From: Xenopus tropicalis
Lineage: Eukaryota; Chordata; Amphibia; Anura; Pipidae
Direction of reading: 5' to 3'
DNA length: 64,000 nucleotides
Assembly: GCF_000004195.4 (NCBI RefSeq)
Contig: NC_030677.2
Location: 69,154,222 to 69,218,221, forward strand
Part shown: positions 11,257-23,687 of the stretch, piece by piece
Position numbering within the stretch: position 1 is the stretch's first letter
Layout of the letters: every line of letters begins with the position of its first letter
The notes under the pieces: model-generated
Told to the model about the DNA's origin: nothing
Seen by the model: only the letters and a program-made list of their open reading frames with translations
Databases searched by the model: none
Translations under genes and position numbers: made by a program

Positions 11257-14200
11257 CTTGCAGATAGTACACACCACTGAGCCACCATGCTGTCTGCTTA
11301 ACATTTACCTTGATTCCAGGGGAAGGTAATGGTTGGGAAGGGATAGAGAGTAGGAAAAAGGAATTATAAGGGTATAGAGGATTATAACTATAGCAAAAAT
11401 CACAATACCCCACAAAGCATTGCTAGAGCCTGTTATTTTTAGCAATGGCTTTACCTTGAAACAAATTAGTATGATGAAGAACTAGTATGATGCTGACAAT
11501 TTGAAAATAATGACCCTAGCAACCATTGAGAATACAGGCTGGGGAAAGACAGAATAAAAAGGTGACCTGCCCCTTTGGTTCCTGTGTCATCCTACACATT
11601 ATTTGTGCCAAATTTATAAATCTAACCGTATATAATAAAATGTATTATTTCAATCCAGGAACTGAAAAGGTCTGTAATAAAATATCCCTCTGGTTAGTGC
11701 CGTGCAGATGTTGTGCTAGTCCTGCGTATGGAAGCTGTAATTATGTATCACAAGTTGCTAAATATGTTTCCTGGGATACAATCAAAGTAGGCAAAGCCAG
11801 TTTTTTACACTTCTTTTATCAATGGTGAATTGCAGTGTGCATCAGGGACTAATCACACATGCTTTGTATTTTGTATCTCTCTACCCCAGGGTTAAACCCA
11901 TACCAATCTCATTGACTCTGTGTGGACGGTTTGTTCTTATTGTAAGAAGACCTTTTTGTGAGTGACCTTCCACTGAATATGTAACAGGCTGTCTGTGTAA
12001 GGCATTGTGCTAAACACTTGGTCATTAATTGGTTCTGAGCCAGAATATAAATGTTCATTAGCAATATCTAACTGAATAAGAGCCGCTCACTTAATATCAC
12101 TGATTTCATTTCAGAATTTGCCAAAGAAAGAGATGTTGTTTTGATGATGGAAATAAAGATTAATGGATTTTTAATTTTAATTATCTGTGCTGTAATTAAA
12201 GCAGTATATATGTCTATGCTTTTAATACAAGGGGGATATATGAAGTGCTTTTTTAGTTGTTTAGGAACTCTGATTTTGTTGTTATTTACAACTGACCCTT
12301 TTAGTATGACTTCTTGGGGAAAAAAATATTTTTTTAAGCAGGGTTTAACTGTTAATTCAAAAATGTCCCCCTGAAATTTTGAGTAGAGCGTGAGATCATA
12401 GATTATCATGTGCAAACAAAATTCTTACTCACGTTTTTGCATTTATTAATGGAAGTAAGAGCTGCCATAATGATCACCTTTGCTTTTAATCTATCTAATG
12501 CTTGCTTTAAATCAAGTTAAACTTTATGCTACCTGCATGCATTAAGATCTGTATTTTTTATTTGATTCATTTAGGTTTAGTGCCTTCAAAACAACAGTGT
12601 TTAGATTTTAAAGAGAAAGTGAACCTCCAATCTGTGATTGGTGATCATTAGCATGTGCGCTGGCACAGGACCATAGGTCACATTCTAGTGTCCATGCAAA
12701 TTCTTGCTGACCACCAAGACCAATGCTGGGAGCAGAAGTGATTCAGCCATAGCAGTTAGAAGCCAACACTGCTGTGCTATTATACAGTCTGGCATTCACT
12801 AAGGTGGCACTTTTAAGTTGTTAAAGTTGCGAGTCATGTGAGGAGGGAATATTAGTATACGGGTAAAATGAAAGAGAGTCATATGATAATCATCATTTTT
12901 AATGCTAAATAGATGGGACAATGTATTGCTACAAAATAGCTGTATTTATATCAGACAATGTAGGTCATTAACCCTATCACCGTATTGTGAAAATGAAGCA
13001 CTATGGCAAATGTGGTACGCAATATATAGGAATATAATAACAATGAAACAATGAATGGAAGAATTATGTGCATTGAGGACAATTTTTCATTTCTGCAAAC
13101 AGTTTTTCTTATGTGCAAATCATTTTTCCTTCAGGCACATTGTACCCCTTTTCTGCCATGGTTCTTTGATCATTCTGTGCTGTGTGTTACTAGTAAAGAA
13201 AATGTGGAGCCTTGATCAAAGAGCAGCCAGAAAATGCAAATTTTATGGTGTCAGTACTCAGATCCCTGACATGCAATTACAGTCTTGAAGAATATTACAT
13301 TGTCAGGTGCAATTTTTTGTTTTTAGATTTGATATCCTATTTGTAACTCTTACATTCCCTGAAGTCAGTGACAGGTTTCCCTGCGCTACTCAGTGTCAAT
13401 GCCATGTGTGCCATATCCATAAAAGTGTGACTAATCAGTCATGCATAATAAATAGCTGTGCCACCAACTCTGTAATTGTAGTGAAATGCTTCTTGCCATC
13501 CCTAATAATGAGTTAAATGCAGGAAAACAATGTTAGATTGTAGCCACGGGAACAGATTTCTTCTAAATAAAACAATGAAACCTTTTTTAGAAACTGCAAC
13601 AGGCCAAAAAAAAAAATGTTGGCTTCTAACCAACATTGTTAATACCCTGAAGTTAGCCTTGCTTAATGGGTTGGAATGGAATGTACCTGTGACTTTGGAT
13701 GCATGTGTTTGGTAGGGAAAACATATCGTTCTCTGTGTTCTACTATTCATTTACTCTAATGATGGACAAAGGGACCAGTCAGTTCCTTGCAGGAAGCCAT
13801 TGACCTTGTCTTGACTGTGCTGATATTTGCAGCCCTTTCTGGTCTTGGCAAGGTAGATCTGCTCAGAACTGTGATGAAGTGTCTACTTGTTTATTGACCT
13901 AGGCTAATGTGACCATTTCTCCTTTATATATTTAAATGGCTAACAGTTTTTTAACTTGGTAATGTTCACACACCATGTGCCATGAATTGTGTTGTGCTTT
14001 CAATAATCACGGTATATAAATCACATTCCGATAAATAGAGCATAAGATTAGTCTTTTAATATTTTAATAAATCTATTCTATAGCATAGTGCACTGTTCTG
14101 ATTTTGTTGAAATGCCAGTCCCCTTCAGGCAAAATGTGTATTAAATTCAGTGAGCACAGAAAGCAGTAGAGCTTACTGTTATATTACCATGAAGCATAAT

Positions 14201-15732
14201 GTTTAGTTAAACACCAGATGGAAAGAACATTGCTTTTTCTCTAATAGAAATAATGATGTTATTATTAAACCTCACCACTCCTAGGAAATGATCCCTTGTA
14301 TCACTTTCATTTCAAGCCTTGTGCCAGAAATGCCAAGGGGAGATGGAGAATTCTGGTCTCATGTCAGGCACATATAAAGGAAATCTTTGGTAGACTCAAA
14401 ATGTTATGAATATAATGTTACTTTTTGAATATTCACAGAGGATGGAATTGTAAATGTGCTTGGCTGCAAGTTACTCAGCGTACTGTCGGTGCAAATAAAC
14501 AGAATCCCAGTGAGGGGAAGTGCGCAAGCTCTAGAGTTTATATTGGGCTTTATATAAAGGCTTTATATAAAGACATAATCAGTGGGAGTTAAAGTTTGAT
14601 AGCATTTTTTCTTCCACAGTATTAAAGAATGGTCTAACTGAGGTTAGCTTAAATTTTTCAATAGTGTGTATCCAAATAATTTCCAGTTTTACACTGCTGC
14701 ATGTGCTATATAATAGCAGGCTGGGGTTGTAATTTGGTTGATTCGCTTCCTATTTTATATAGTAGAGTTCTACAAAAGAAGTAGATTTTCTCATACATGA
14801 GGATATTGGACTTTCCTAAGGTTCATTGTTCTGTAGAGAGACTGATAAAGCATTAACATAATGAGCAACATCTTGTAGATGAGATTATTCATAAGTAAAA
14901 TTCGTTAAATGAGCGACCATGCATGTAAAGACCCCAGTCAGGAAACCAGTCAGGAATCACATTTTCTGCCTCTTTAGTTTATTCGTTATTGGCAAGAATA
15001 GATAGTATTGTTCATTTTAGCCAAACCAACCAACATTTTAAAACCTGTCCTTTTGATGAGGCAATATCCATAGTATAGGGTGTCCTTTTGAAAAGAAACT
15101 TTAAGAATTACAAATATTCCTTGAATTTTTTAGATCTTATGGACAGATTTATTGACTTTAGGGACATTTCCCCTTTGCCCGATCTCTACTTTTAAAAAAA
15201 TGTTCCGCTGATGTTTTTTCACTGGCATTTTCTTGATAAAACATCTTGAAAGCTCAGAGGTACAGGGAACCATTCTATTCAATGGGCACAGCAGCCATTA
15301 CTTAATGCAACAGAAAATACCTGAAACTGATGCTCACAAATATAAATGCAGAAAACTTGGGATTTCTTACTGTTGAGAGGGAATCTTCATTGAAATGCCT
15401 TTTACTGCAGTTGAAAAGGGAAATTAGAGGTGAAATAATGGTTTCTGCAGGTTCTATATTTGGCTACACTATCATGTAAAGCCTGGTGTATTTAGTAAAA
15501 CTGCTGAGTCTGCTAGTTGTAAATACTGGAGATCAAGTGCAAGAAAAAAATGACCTATAATATTGTCTGTGCAGTATTTCTTTTTATTTACCACTTTCTT
15601 AGGCAGGGGCAGAGTGATTCTGGGTCCCATTTCTAGAAACACATACTGTAAGACAGCAAACAAAGGTTGCTACTGTACCCCTATAAACAACAGGAGGATG
15701 TTAGCATTGTTTAATAACACCAGCTTGTTGTT

Positions 15733-16640
15733 AAAGGGGTAGCTTACATTCAGCTTTTAGCATGTAATACAATGGCCTATTCTTAGAAACTTTTACACCG
15801 GTCTCCAGGGATCACTGACCATGGCAAAAAAAAAATAAATGTTGCTCTGGATGTCTACAGTACAGTTGTATTGTTATTGTTACTTTTCATTACTTTACTA
15901 TGTAGTACCTGTCCTATTTATCTTAAGGTGGCCATACACAGGCAGATTTAAGCAGCCCATTTAGGTCGTTCAGATCAATTGCTCCGAAAAGGCTTTCCAC
16001 CAGTAACAATAGGAGTCTCAAGTGGAAAGCCCTTTGCATTGCTACATTAATTAGAAGTGGCGAGAAGTTCTCTCCTGCATGCAACTTTGCGCAACTGCCA
16101 AAAAAGAAGTGAAGCAAAGGGATTTCCATCGGCAACTCCAGATTGATTTGTTCGACACAATAGCAGAGATCTATCGCGGGCTACTCAACCGCTGCACGGG
16201 TTCTCACCCTAACAATTCGTCAGCTTGTCTGCCTGTGTATGGGGCCCCTTTGACAGGCCTCCGAGATCAATATCCAGACCAAAATTGGCCAGATGTCGAT
16301 TGGACTTTATGATGAAGTACTTCATCAGCTAATCAATCTCCTTCAATCAGCTCCTATTTCCTTCATTGTAATGTAATTTTTTTGTCCTATGGCCTTGAAG
16401 GATATGCATATTGGGGGGAAAGATCTGCTTGTTTGGCAACTTTGCCAAAAGAGCAGATCTTATAGTGTATTGCCATATTTACAGTTTCTCAACCTCTTCC
16501 TAAGTGCTAGGGTAACTTGGACCATAGCAACCAGATAGCTAGCTTTCACCATTCCAATCTGAAGAGCTACTGAACATAAAGCTATATAATTACATAAAAA
16601 GACCAGTTGCAAATAGTCTGAGAATGTCACAGCCTAAAAG
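15733..16640 (+). repeat. dispersed element of the 'CCTGGTTGCTAGGG' family, split by an insertion
   Basis: The left half (15733-15923) opens AAAGGGGTAGCTTACATTC and includes GTATTGTTATTGTTAC. The right half (about 16480-16640) resumes with CTCAACCTCTTCC ... GCTAGGGTAACTTGG and GAGCTACTGAACATAAAG. These are consecutive parts of the element seen whole at 29743-30120. The gap is filled by the inverted-repeat element at about 15924-16480. Confidence 0.65.
15924..16480. mobile_element. non-autonomous inverted-repeat element (TAAGGTGGCCATACAC ends), nested
   Basis: Left end TTAAGGTGGCCATACACAGG; right end AGTGTATTGCCATATTT, its diverged inverse complement. No transposase frame. It interrupts the older element at 15733-16640. 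Related copies appear at about 36594-36905 and 47194-47545. Confidence 0.6.
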
Positions 16641-16839
16641 TGAATTTATTAATTTCTATATATGTCTATTCTTTATGTATCATTATAACCTTTTGCCTAG
16701 CTATTATTATCCATCTGAATTATGTTTGTATAATTGAACCAATAATTATCATTATGTTTATTTCCAATCCATGATTTTTATCTATTAGAGAAATTTGTAT
16801 TCAGAAGAAGTTGGTTTATGTTACTAAAATTCTGTTAAT

Positions 16840-17500
16840 TGCAAATAAAAAGGCGCAGTATATCCAGGCACAATCAGAAATATTTGTCTGAAAAGCAAAG
16901 TAATAAGGGAGTGATGCAAAGCAGATAGTTGCAGAGATGCCTGACTCACTAAATTATTCATATTGGCCGGCATTAGGCCAAAGGCTTTAGGGAAAGGATG
17001 ACTTTCTGCATTGATTTTTTCTGTACCACGTGAGACTTTTTTCACTAATTTCTATTCGGTTTCTCTTTTGTAGCTCTGTGTATTCCTCTAGTTTCTTTAC
17101 ATATCTAATGTAATTATGCAGAGCAATAAATCACAGCATTACAGTGCTGTTGTTTACTCATTTCGCTCAAAGGAAAGGGTTACATTTCAGCAAACAGGGC
17201 AGGAAAGAGCCTTTACTAATGCAAGGAATCTAATGACTGTGCAAGTTTAATCAACCCTCAGAGATGCTCTCACAAAATGAATCATGCCGCCGTGTGTTAT
17301 TTTGCAGTATTTCAAATATTAATGGGAAATATTCCAGGCTAATTTGCTCTAAATTGAAACACAGCGTATGGCTGCCTTCCACTTCATGGAAATTAAGAGC
17401 TTCAGAAATATCACTTCTCTCCCATATGTAAATATGCCTTTCTATCAGTGTGCCACTGTAATCTGTATTCAGGCTGTTGTATAAGGAGCACATTTCAATA
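16840..17500. other. repeat-free intronic stretch, possible conserved non-coding element
   Basis: Balanced composition, no dispersed repeats and a high density of short homeodomain- and bHLH-like words, for example TAATGGG and the E-box CACGTG at about 17028. Constraint is a guess from texture; no alignment was made. Confidence 0.2.
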
Positions 17501-17870
17501 TAACTTACAAGATAAAATATTTATTTTCATGCACATGTGCATATATATTAGCAGTTCTTAATTTTATTAGTTCTCACTATTAAGTTTAGTTAGGTTAAAG
17601 CAGATTAGTGGAATGCAAGTGTCCCACCACATTCTTTATTGGTAGTTTTGGCTCCCAAGCACCGTCAACATTATTTTTACACACTAAACAACACTCTTTT
17701 TACTTTGTACTACTAATTTTCCCTTGAACAAGGACCAATCATGTTAACTATTAGCTATTATTACATACCCAAAAATATTTGTAGTCAAAGACCTTCTAAA
17801 GTGATAAAGTTTTCTAAAGGTATTTATGTTCTTAAACAGAGCTGTATGAGTATGTCACTATAGATGTAGT

Positions 17871-18182
17871 ACAGGTATGGGATCTGTTATCCAGAAACCT
17901 GTTATCCAAAAAACTTTGAATTTCAGGAATGCCATTTCCTACAGACTCCATTTTTAGCAATAATTCTAATTTTAAAAAAGAATTTCCTTTTTTTCTGTAA
18001 TATTAAGTCAGTACTTTGTACTTGATAATAACTAATATATACCTAATCCTTATTGGAGGCAAAATAATTCTATTGGGTTTATTTAATGTTTAAATTATTT
18101 TTTAGTACACTTAAGGTGTGGCGATCCCTTATATGGAAAACCTCAGGTCTTCAGCATTCTGGATAACAGGTCCCATACCTAT
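17871..18182. mobile_element. inverted-repeat element, ACAGGTATGGGACCTGTTAT family, copy 1
   Basis: Starts ACAGGTATGGGATCTGTTAT and ends GGATAACAGGTCCCATACCT, inverse complements of each other. The interior carries the family signature AAACCCAATAGG-like and GTACTTGATAATAAC blocks. No coding capacity; a MITE typical of Xenopus. Confidence 0.8.
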
Positions 18183-20776
18183 ATTGGTATACTATACAAT
18201 ACTACTGTTCATCTGGAGGCCTACATACTTCCTATTGCCTTCATGGACATCTTGAGTGATGTTATCATTCCAATATAATAAGTCCCCTGTTTCAAATAGA
18301 AAGAAATTAAGCACTGATACATAAAGGCTACTCTTCAGATGCTACTACTACAAACTTGGAGTCCTTGGTTCTTCTTTTGGCATCCTCTGACACTAATATC
18401 ACTAACAATGTAGTTTTAGCACATGTGGACTAGGTTTTATCATGGGTATGTGCCTATCTGTATGTGTGCAATTCCCTATGGGCTGACTCCAGAAGTGAGG
18501 ATGCCAGAAGAGGTGTAGCTATGGGACTTGTAGGAGGATTTGCACCTCAGAATTAAAAAAATATAGTATAAAGGACACTTCTGCAATGCCATATGTAAAG
18601 GATATGTGTGAAGGGAAAGAAACTGGTACTCACTGAAGTTATGGATGTTTGGAGGCAGTAATGACCTCTATCTAAATTTGCATTCAGCCCTTACCGTATT
18701 TGTTGACTGCCATGGAGGCCAGATATATAGGTTGGGTTATCAAAGCAGAATATACCTGTATCTTATGCATTGTGCTGCTGTACACCTGCTAATGTATACT
18801 TTATAATATGTTCAATCTGGGGGCCGGTCACACAGTCTTTAGGTAGCCATGTACTATGATATGTCAAGGCAAAATATTTGTATTATGGTATTTGTAAATA
18901 TACAACTTAATTCTAAAATGTACATACCTGAAACTTTGTATCCCCGCTGACCCTGAGATCCCAATATGTCTTTATCTCTCTAAGACTATGTGGCATGTTT
19001 TCAAGCATTCATGTGATTAATTCTCTCTTTATGTAGCCAGTTAAATACCTGAATTACAAATATCAGCATAGACACCATAGTGCAGTTTTTAAAGTCAATA
19101 CATTTCTGTGAATTCATGGCATATGCCTGCATTTCTGTCAGGGCTGCAGCATGCTTTTACATGTAAATGCCGTCTCAGTAATATTTTCCCTTTAGGGCTC
19201 ACACTAATCCAAGGTAATGAGTTTTCTTGCATCACTTTCAGTAATGACTCCATTCCATCCCCCACCTGCTCATTGGCCTGGCTGCTCTTCCCTTATTCAT
19301 GGGACACCACAGGGGGGCTTAGAGCTGAACATCTTGTGGGATTCTGCCAGTCATTCCTGTTGTCTGTTATTTCTCTCCCCCAAACTAACAATGGCTTATG
19401 AGTGAATGTTTAATGTGCACTTCATCTGCAAGCAATGGTAATTCGGTATTCTAACAGAATCTATATAACTTGTTTATACATACAGTTTGCATTCACTGTG
19501 GTTTATTACAGGTCCATTAAAGCATATTGCCATATTCATCTCAAAGAGCCTATCTTTATTTTTATTTAATGGTGAACGGCCAAAAAGCCACATACCACAA
19601 TAATTTCTGACCCTTTATTCTCCCTGCATTCTTTATACTATTGTGACATATAAAGGGACCTTTTGCATCATTGGTTCAATGAATAGGGCTTGCACTACAC
19701 ATACGTTTTGCCTATTCTTTTGAATAGGAAATATCTATTTTTTTTATTGGTTTAAACAATGCAATATTTGAAATTGAAACTAAGGTCAAATTCTACTTCC
19801 TGGTCCCAAACAAATTAGCAGTCCACTGAGAATCCCTTATATAAAAAGCTGCTCTAAAAACATAGCTGTGGGATGAAATACAAGGACTTCTCAGTGGGCT
19901 GCTAGTTTGTTGGACTTTGCATTTGGTATCAAAAAGTAAAATGTGGCTTTGGTTTTATTTTTCGAATGTTGCCCTATTTAGAGCAGAAAATAATAAAAAC
20001 CATATATATTTCATAATTACAAGAATTGGCAAAGCATTCAGCACAATCCCATATTTATTGCACCAATGCTGAAAATGGTGTATACTGTCCCTTTAGATGA
20101 TAAAGTGTACTAGACAAAAAACTTTTAAACATTAATTAGACCCAATACGATTGTTTTGCAACTAATATGGATTCATGGAACTTAGTTACCATTAAGTACA
20201 AGGTTCTGTTTTATTCTAACAGAGACGTGGGAAATAATAAAAAAAAAATAATATATTTGCTTGAAATGGAAATAGCCTTCCATTAATTCTAAGCTGTCTA
20301 GATATTGGGTTTCCAGAGAAGAAATCTCATACCTGTAATACATGTATGAAGCTTTCAGATTAACCATTTATTTGGTAAGAATAAGAGGAATCCATTTCTT
20401 TTGGTCACCATAACAAAATGGGATTCTCTCAGTGATTCGTTTATGATCATTTGCAGTGACTTCAGTTAACTGCTGGGATAATTCCCCTAGGAAAGGAACA
20501 AATACAAATCCTTGCTGTGTAATTTGGTGCTCAGCTGTTCCCTAGCTTGCACACCTGCCAGGCCTGTTAAGAAGAGAATGACTGAGCATCTGGCTGCTGT
20601 ATCAATATGTCCATGAGCAGAATTAACACTGTATCAACACTATAACCACAAAAAGTCACATTTGCCAGTCTAGGCAGTTCCATTATATCTTTAAGTTGTT
20701 TTTTGACAAAGACATAAAGTGATGTTGTGATGCCTCTTTTCTGGCTGTATCACTGTCCTTAGAATACACGCTTCAC

Positions 20777-21175
20777 TAAAGGACAAGTCAACCTAAAATA
20801 ATTTTTTTTGCCTAATAAAAGAAACTTTTTTGCCTTTTTAAGCAACTTTGCAATATACATTCATTACAAATAGTGGCTTTTGAGTTATTTGTATATATAA
20901 TTGCTATTAAAATATATAATTGTTATTAAAAGAAGTCTGTCAGTCCTTTTCCATTCTCTGCCCTGATGGCTCTGACTTCTGAAACAATGTAACACAAGGC
21001 AGCAGATTGAAAGACTTGGTAGCGGGAGGAGACTAGCCTTTGCAACATTGTTTAAAACTAAGACTTCAGCAAATGCTACTTTCAATAGCAATTTCATTTA
21101 CAAATAACTTTTTAAGCTCTACATTTTTTCCAATAAATTCATATTGTTTCTTACTATAATGTTTCTTTTATTAGG
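20777..21175. repeat. dispersed element, first of two adjacent related copies
   Basis: Opens AAAGGACAAGTCAACCTAAA and contains TGATGGCTCTGACTTCTGAAACAA. A diverged relative of the same middle follows immediately at 21176-21500. Confidence 0.5.
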
Positions 21176-21500
21176 CAAAAAAATATTTTTGGGGTACAGT
21201 AAGTCTTTCCCATATAAATAAACTACATAGTTTTGCCATTTTAAAGTTATTTACTACTGGAATTGCTCCGAAAACCAGTATCTGGTTCTCTCTTCTCTGC
21301 TGGCTCTGACTCTTGAAACAACATAGCAGAAGCCAGCTAATTAACAATGCAGGGAGTAGAACTGAGTTCTGCCACAAAGTTTTAGGAGTCATAACAAGAG
21401 AACAGAAGGTTATAAACAAAACAGCTCTCCATTGCAACTACATATAAATAAGGTGTATTGGAAAGTTGCTTAAAATTACATTTTCTTTCATTTTGGATTT
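21176..21500. repeat. dispersed element, second adjacent related copy
   Basis: Contains CTGGCTCTGACTCTTGAAAC, matching the middle of the preceding element, and starts with the same TTAGGCAAAAA word in which that copy ends. The pair looks like two insertions of one family side by side. Confidence 0.45.
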
Positions 21501-21569
21501 TGGTGCAAAGTACTTGATCTGATAATACCTGCCAGCAGAGGTGGCCCAAGTCGGCTGGGTGCTCTAGGC

Positions 21570-21869
21570 CAGTGTTTTTCAACCTTTTTTGGGCAAAGGC
21601 ACACTTGTTTCATGAAAAAAATCACGAGGCACACCACCATTAGAAAATGTTAAAAAATGTAACTCTGTGCCCAGCAGCAGTGCCCCCCTAGTACATTGGT
21701 GCCCAGCAGCAGTGCCCCCTAGTACATTGGTGCCAAGAGCAGTGCCCCCCTAGTACATTGGTGCCCAGCAGCAGTGCCCCCCTAGTACATTGGTGCCAAG
21801 AGCAGTGCCCCCCTAGTACATTGGTGCCCTGCCTACGGCACACCAGGCAACAGTGGTTGAAAAACGCTG
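21570..21869. mobile_element. hAT-type non-autonomous element with perfect 8-bp target duplication
   Basis: Ends are CAGTGTTTTTCAACC and GGTTGAAAAACGCTG, terminal inverted repeats of hAT type. They are flanked by the identical octamer CTCTAGGC at 21562-21569 and 21870-21877. An 8-bp duplication is diagnostic of hAT insertion. There is no transposase frame. The interior is largely the minisatellite at 21667-21823. Confidence 0.9.
21667..21823 (+). repeat. minisatellite, five 31-32-bp units
   Basis: Five tandem units of GTGCCCAGCAGCAGTGCCCC plus CTAGTACATTG (32, 31, 31, 32, 31 bp). Two sub-types (CCCAGCAGCAG and CCAAGAGCAG) are interspersed. It lies inside the hAT-like element and is responsible for long spurious ORFs on both strands. 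Confidence 0.92.
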
Positions 21870-22429
21870 CTCTAGGCAACACGCGGAGACACCATAGAGG
21901 AGGGAGCGCAGATGCCGTGCAGGGATCCCGGACTGGGAGCGGCACCTGAAGTACCTGCCTAGCGCCCCCTGACTGTTGCACCCTAGGCAGGTGCCTCTTC
22001 TGCCTACCCCTAGTTCCGACCCTCCTTGCCAGAATAAAGATTTCACATGACTATATTATAAATCCTATTGTTAATATTTATTTACACTTATACTGACAAT
22101 AGCCAGATCTATCTTAGTATCTTATAAAGACTATTACCTGCTTCATATTTTTCAAAGGTACAGTAAGAACTAGAAAATGGAGCATTACATGGAGATGTCT
22201 GATAACACTGTAACAGTATACTAAAAGTCTAATATTCTGTACTATAGTCAGTTTTATACTAGAACAGGGGGTCTACAAACAGAGGCTCCTTTGAGCTACG
22301 GCTCCTAGCATGTCTGCGTGAAAATGTAGCATTATTCAGATATTAAATGAAACAGTCAGTATTAATTGCAAACATGGAACTTATCTCTGATGCACCGATG
22401 TTCCCTCTGTAACTCCTTTGCATATTTTC

Positions 22430-22720
22430 AAGCTTTAGGCTAGACTGCTGGTGTAGTAGGCAGCACCCCAGACACAACTCATTTAATATTAAGCAGGATC
22501 AGTGGAGCGTACAGCTCTGTGAATTTGACAGATTTCATTTGACAGCCTCAAAAAGGCTTCTGTGCAAGCTGGGCCCCCTCTTTGTCTGCAATGAGATTTA
22601 TTCAGGTAATGACACTTAATAATTTAGGAAGAGCAGTGTTGTTGCATATCTGACAGGCTTATTTTCTAAACCTCTTAACTCTGGCGATTCTTAAACACAC
22701 AAATGTGACTGTAGAGTATG
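22430..22720. other. repeat-free intronic stretch, possible conserved non-coding element
   Basis: No dispersed-repeat signatures; balanced composition with several TTTAAT/TTTCATTTGACAG-type words. It is flagged only because its texture differs from the repeat-rich flanks. Confidence 0.2.
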
Positions 22721-22757
22721 CAGGGATTTTTTAAATATTTGTATACACACATATACA

Positions 22758-22788
22758 CGATAGATAGATGATAGATAGATAGATAGAA
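22758..22788 (+). repeat. (GATA)n microsatellite
   Basis: About seven GATA/TAGA units with one interruption. Confidence 0.9.
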
Positions 22789-23410
22789 ACAATTTCAGCA
22801 ATTTACTCTAATATTGGAGCTAGGTCTAGCTATTGTTTTATAAAACACATAATACAAAATGCTCCTGCCCATTGGCTGCCCAGTACATTTGTTATACAGG
22901 CACTATTATTTGAATCCACCATCCATCTTAAAAATAAAGTTATAGGTAATGATACCTACATGTCTACTTCTTTTTGTCTTATTTATAGGGGAAATAATCA
23001 AAATCAAAAGTGGTTTGACACTGTAGTCATGGGGGCATGTCATCATTCTTTCATGTAGAATTTGCTGGAAATGGAAGCCCCAGGGGTCCCAGGTTTTTGG
23101 GAATGGTGTTATTGTCCTGTTTGATAGTACCATATGCTGAATGTCCTATAATACATGTCAAATAGGTATTGGAAAAAGAGTTAAGATTCCCTCCCTCTCC
23201 CAGAAAAAAAAAGCTGAAAGGAATTACTCCAAGCAGAACCTAAATAATATATATTCTCTTTCTTTCATAAAAAAAGAGAGCACGGGGTCCAGCTGCAATG
23301 ACAGATTATCTGTATGTGTCTTCTTTAAAATACCAATTTAAAAAAAATTAACACACATCAAATGTGCAGTGTCTCCACGTATACAGTATACACACACAAG
23401 TTGTATATAT

Positions 23411-23443
<33 letters not shown>

Positions 23444-23444
23444 A
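23411..23444 (+). repeat. (CA)n-(TA)n microsatellite
   Basis: ACACACACACACAC run followed by TATATATATATA; simple sequence. Confidence 0.9.
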
Positions 23445-23516
23445 CTTTGGAAAAATCGGCACTCACCAATCCAAAAGCAATGGCCTGGTGCTAACCCAAA
23501 GAATCCATCCAGCACA

Positions 23517-23583
23517 AATAGAAAGCACTCACGGCTTTAGTGTCCAATAAATCAGTTATTTATTAAAGCATACTATATATATA

Positions 23584-23633
<50 letters not shown>

Positions 23634-23687
23634 TGCTTTAATAAATAACTGATTTATTGGACACTAAAGCCGTGAGTGCTTTCTATT
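23517..23687. repeat. near-perfect 171-bp fold-back with (TA)n core
   Basis: The left arm begins AATAGAAAGCACTCACGGC. The right arm ends GCCGTGAGTGCTTTCTATT, its exact inverse complement, and the match continues inward for about 60 bases into a (TA)n centre near 23575-23633. Upstream, from about 23455 (CGGCACTCACCAATCC), the left side continues a dispersed-element sequence that the right side lacks. Confidence 0.92.

Larger units (their letters stand above)
21540..22025 (-). repeat. GC-rich dispersed element, host of a nested hAT insertion
   Basis: The right part (21870-22025, with CACCCTAGGCAGGTGCCTC and CTGCCTACCCCTAGTTCC) is the inverse complement of the start of the element at 54246-54482. 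It is interrupted by the hAT-like element at 21570-21869. Confidence 0.55.

Noticed and set aside
21667..21823. CRISPR-like regular repeat spacing
   Set aside because: Units abut without unique spacers and the genome is vertebrate; it is a minisatellite.
21688..21981. 97-codon minus-strand frame with repeated peptide
   Set aside because: Produced by the 31-32-bp minisatellite; repeat translation, not a gene.
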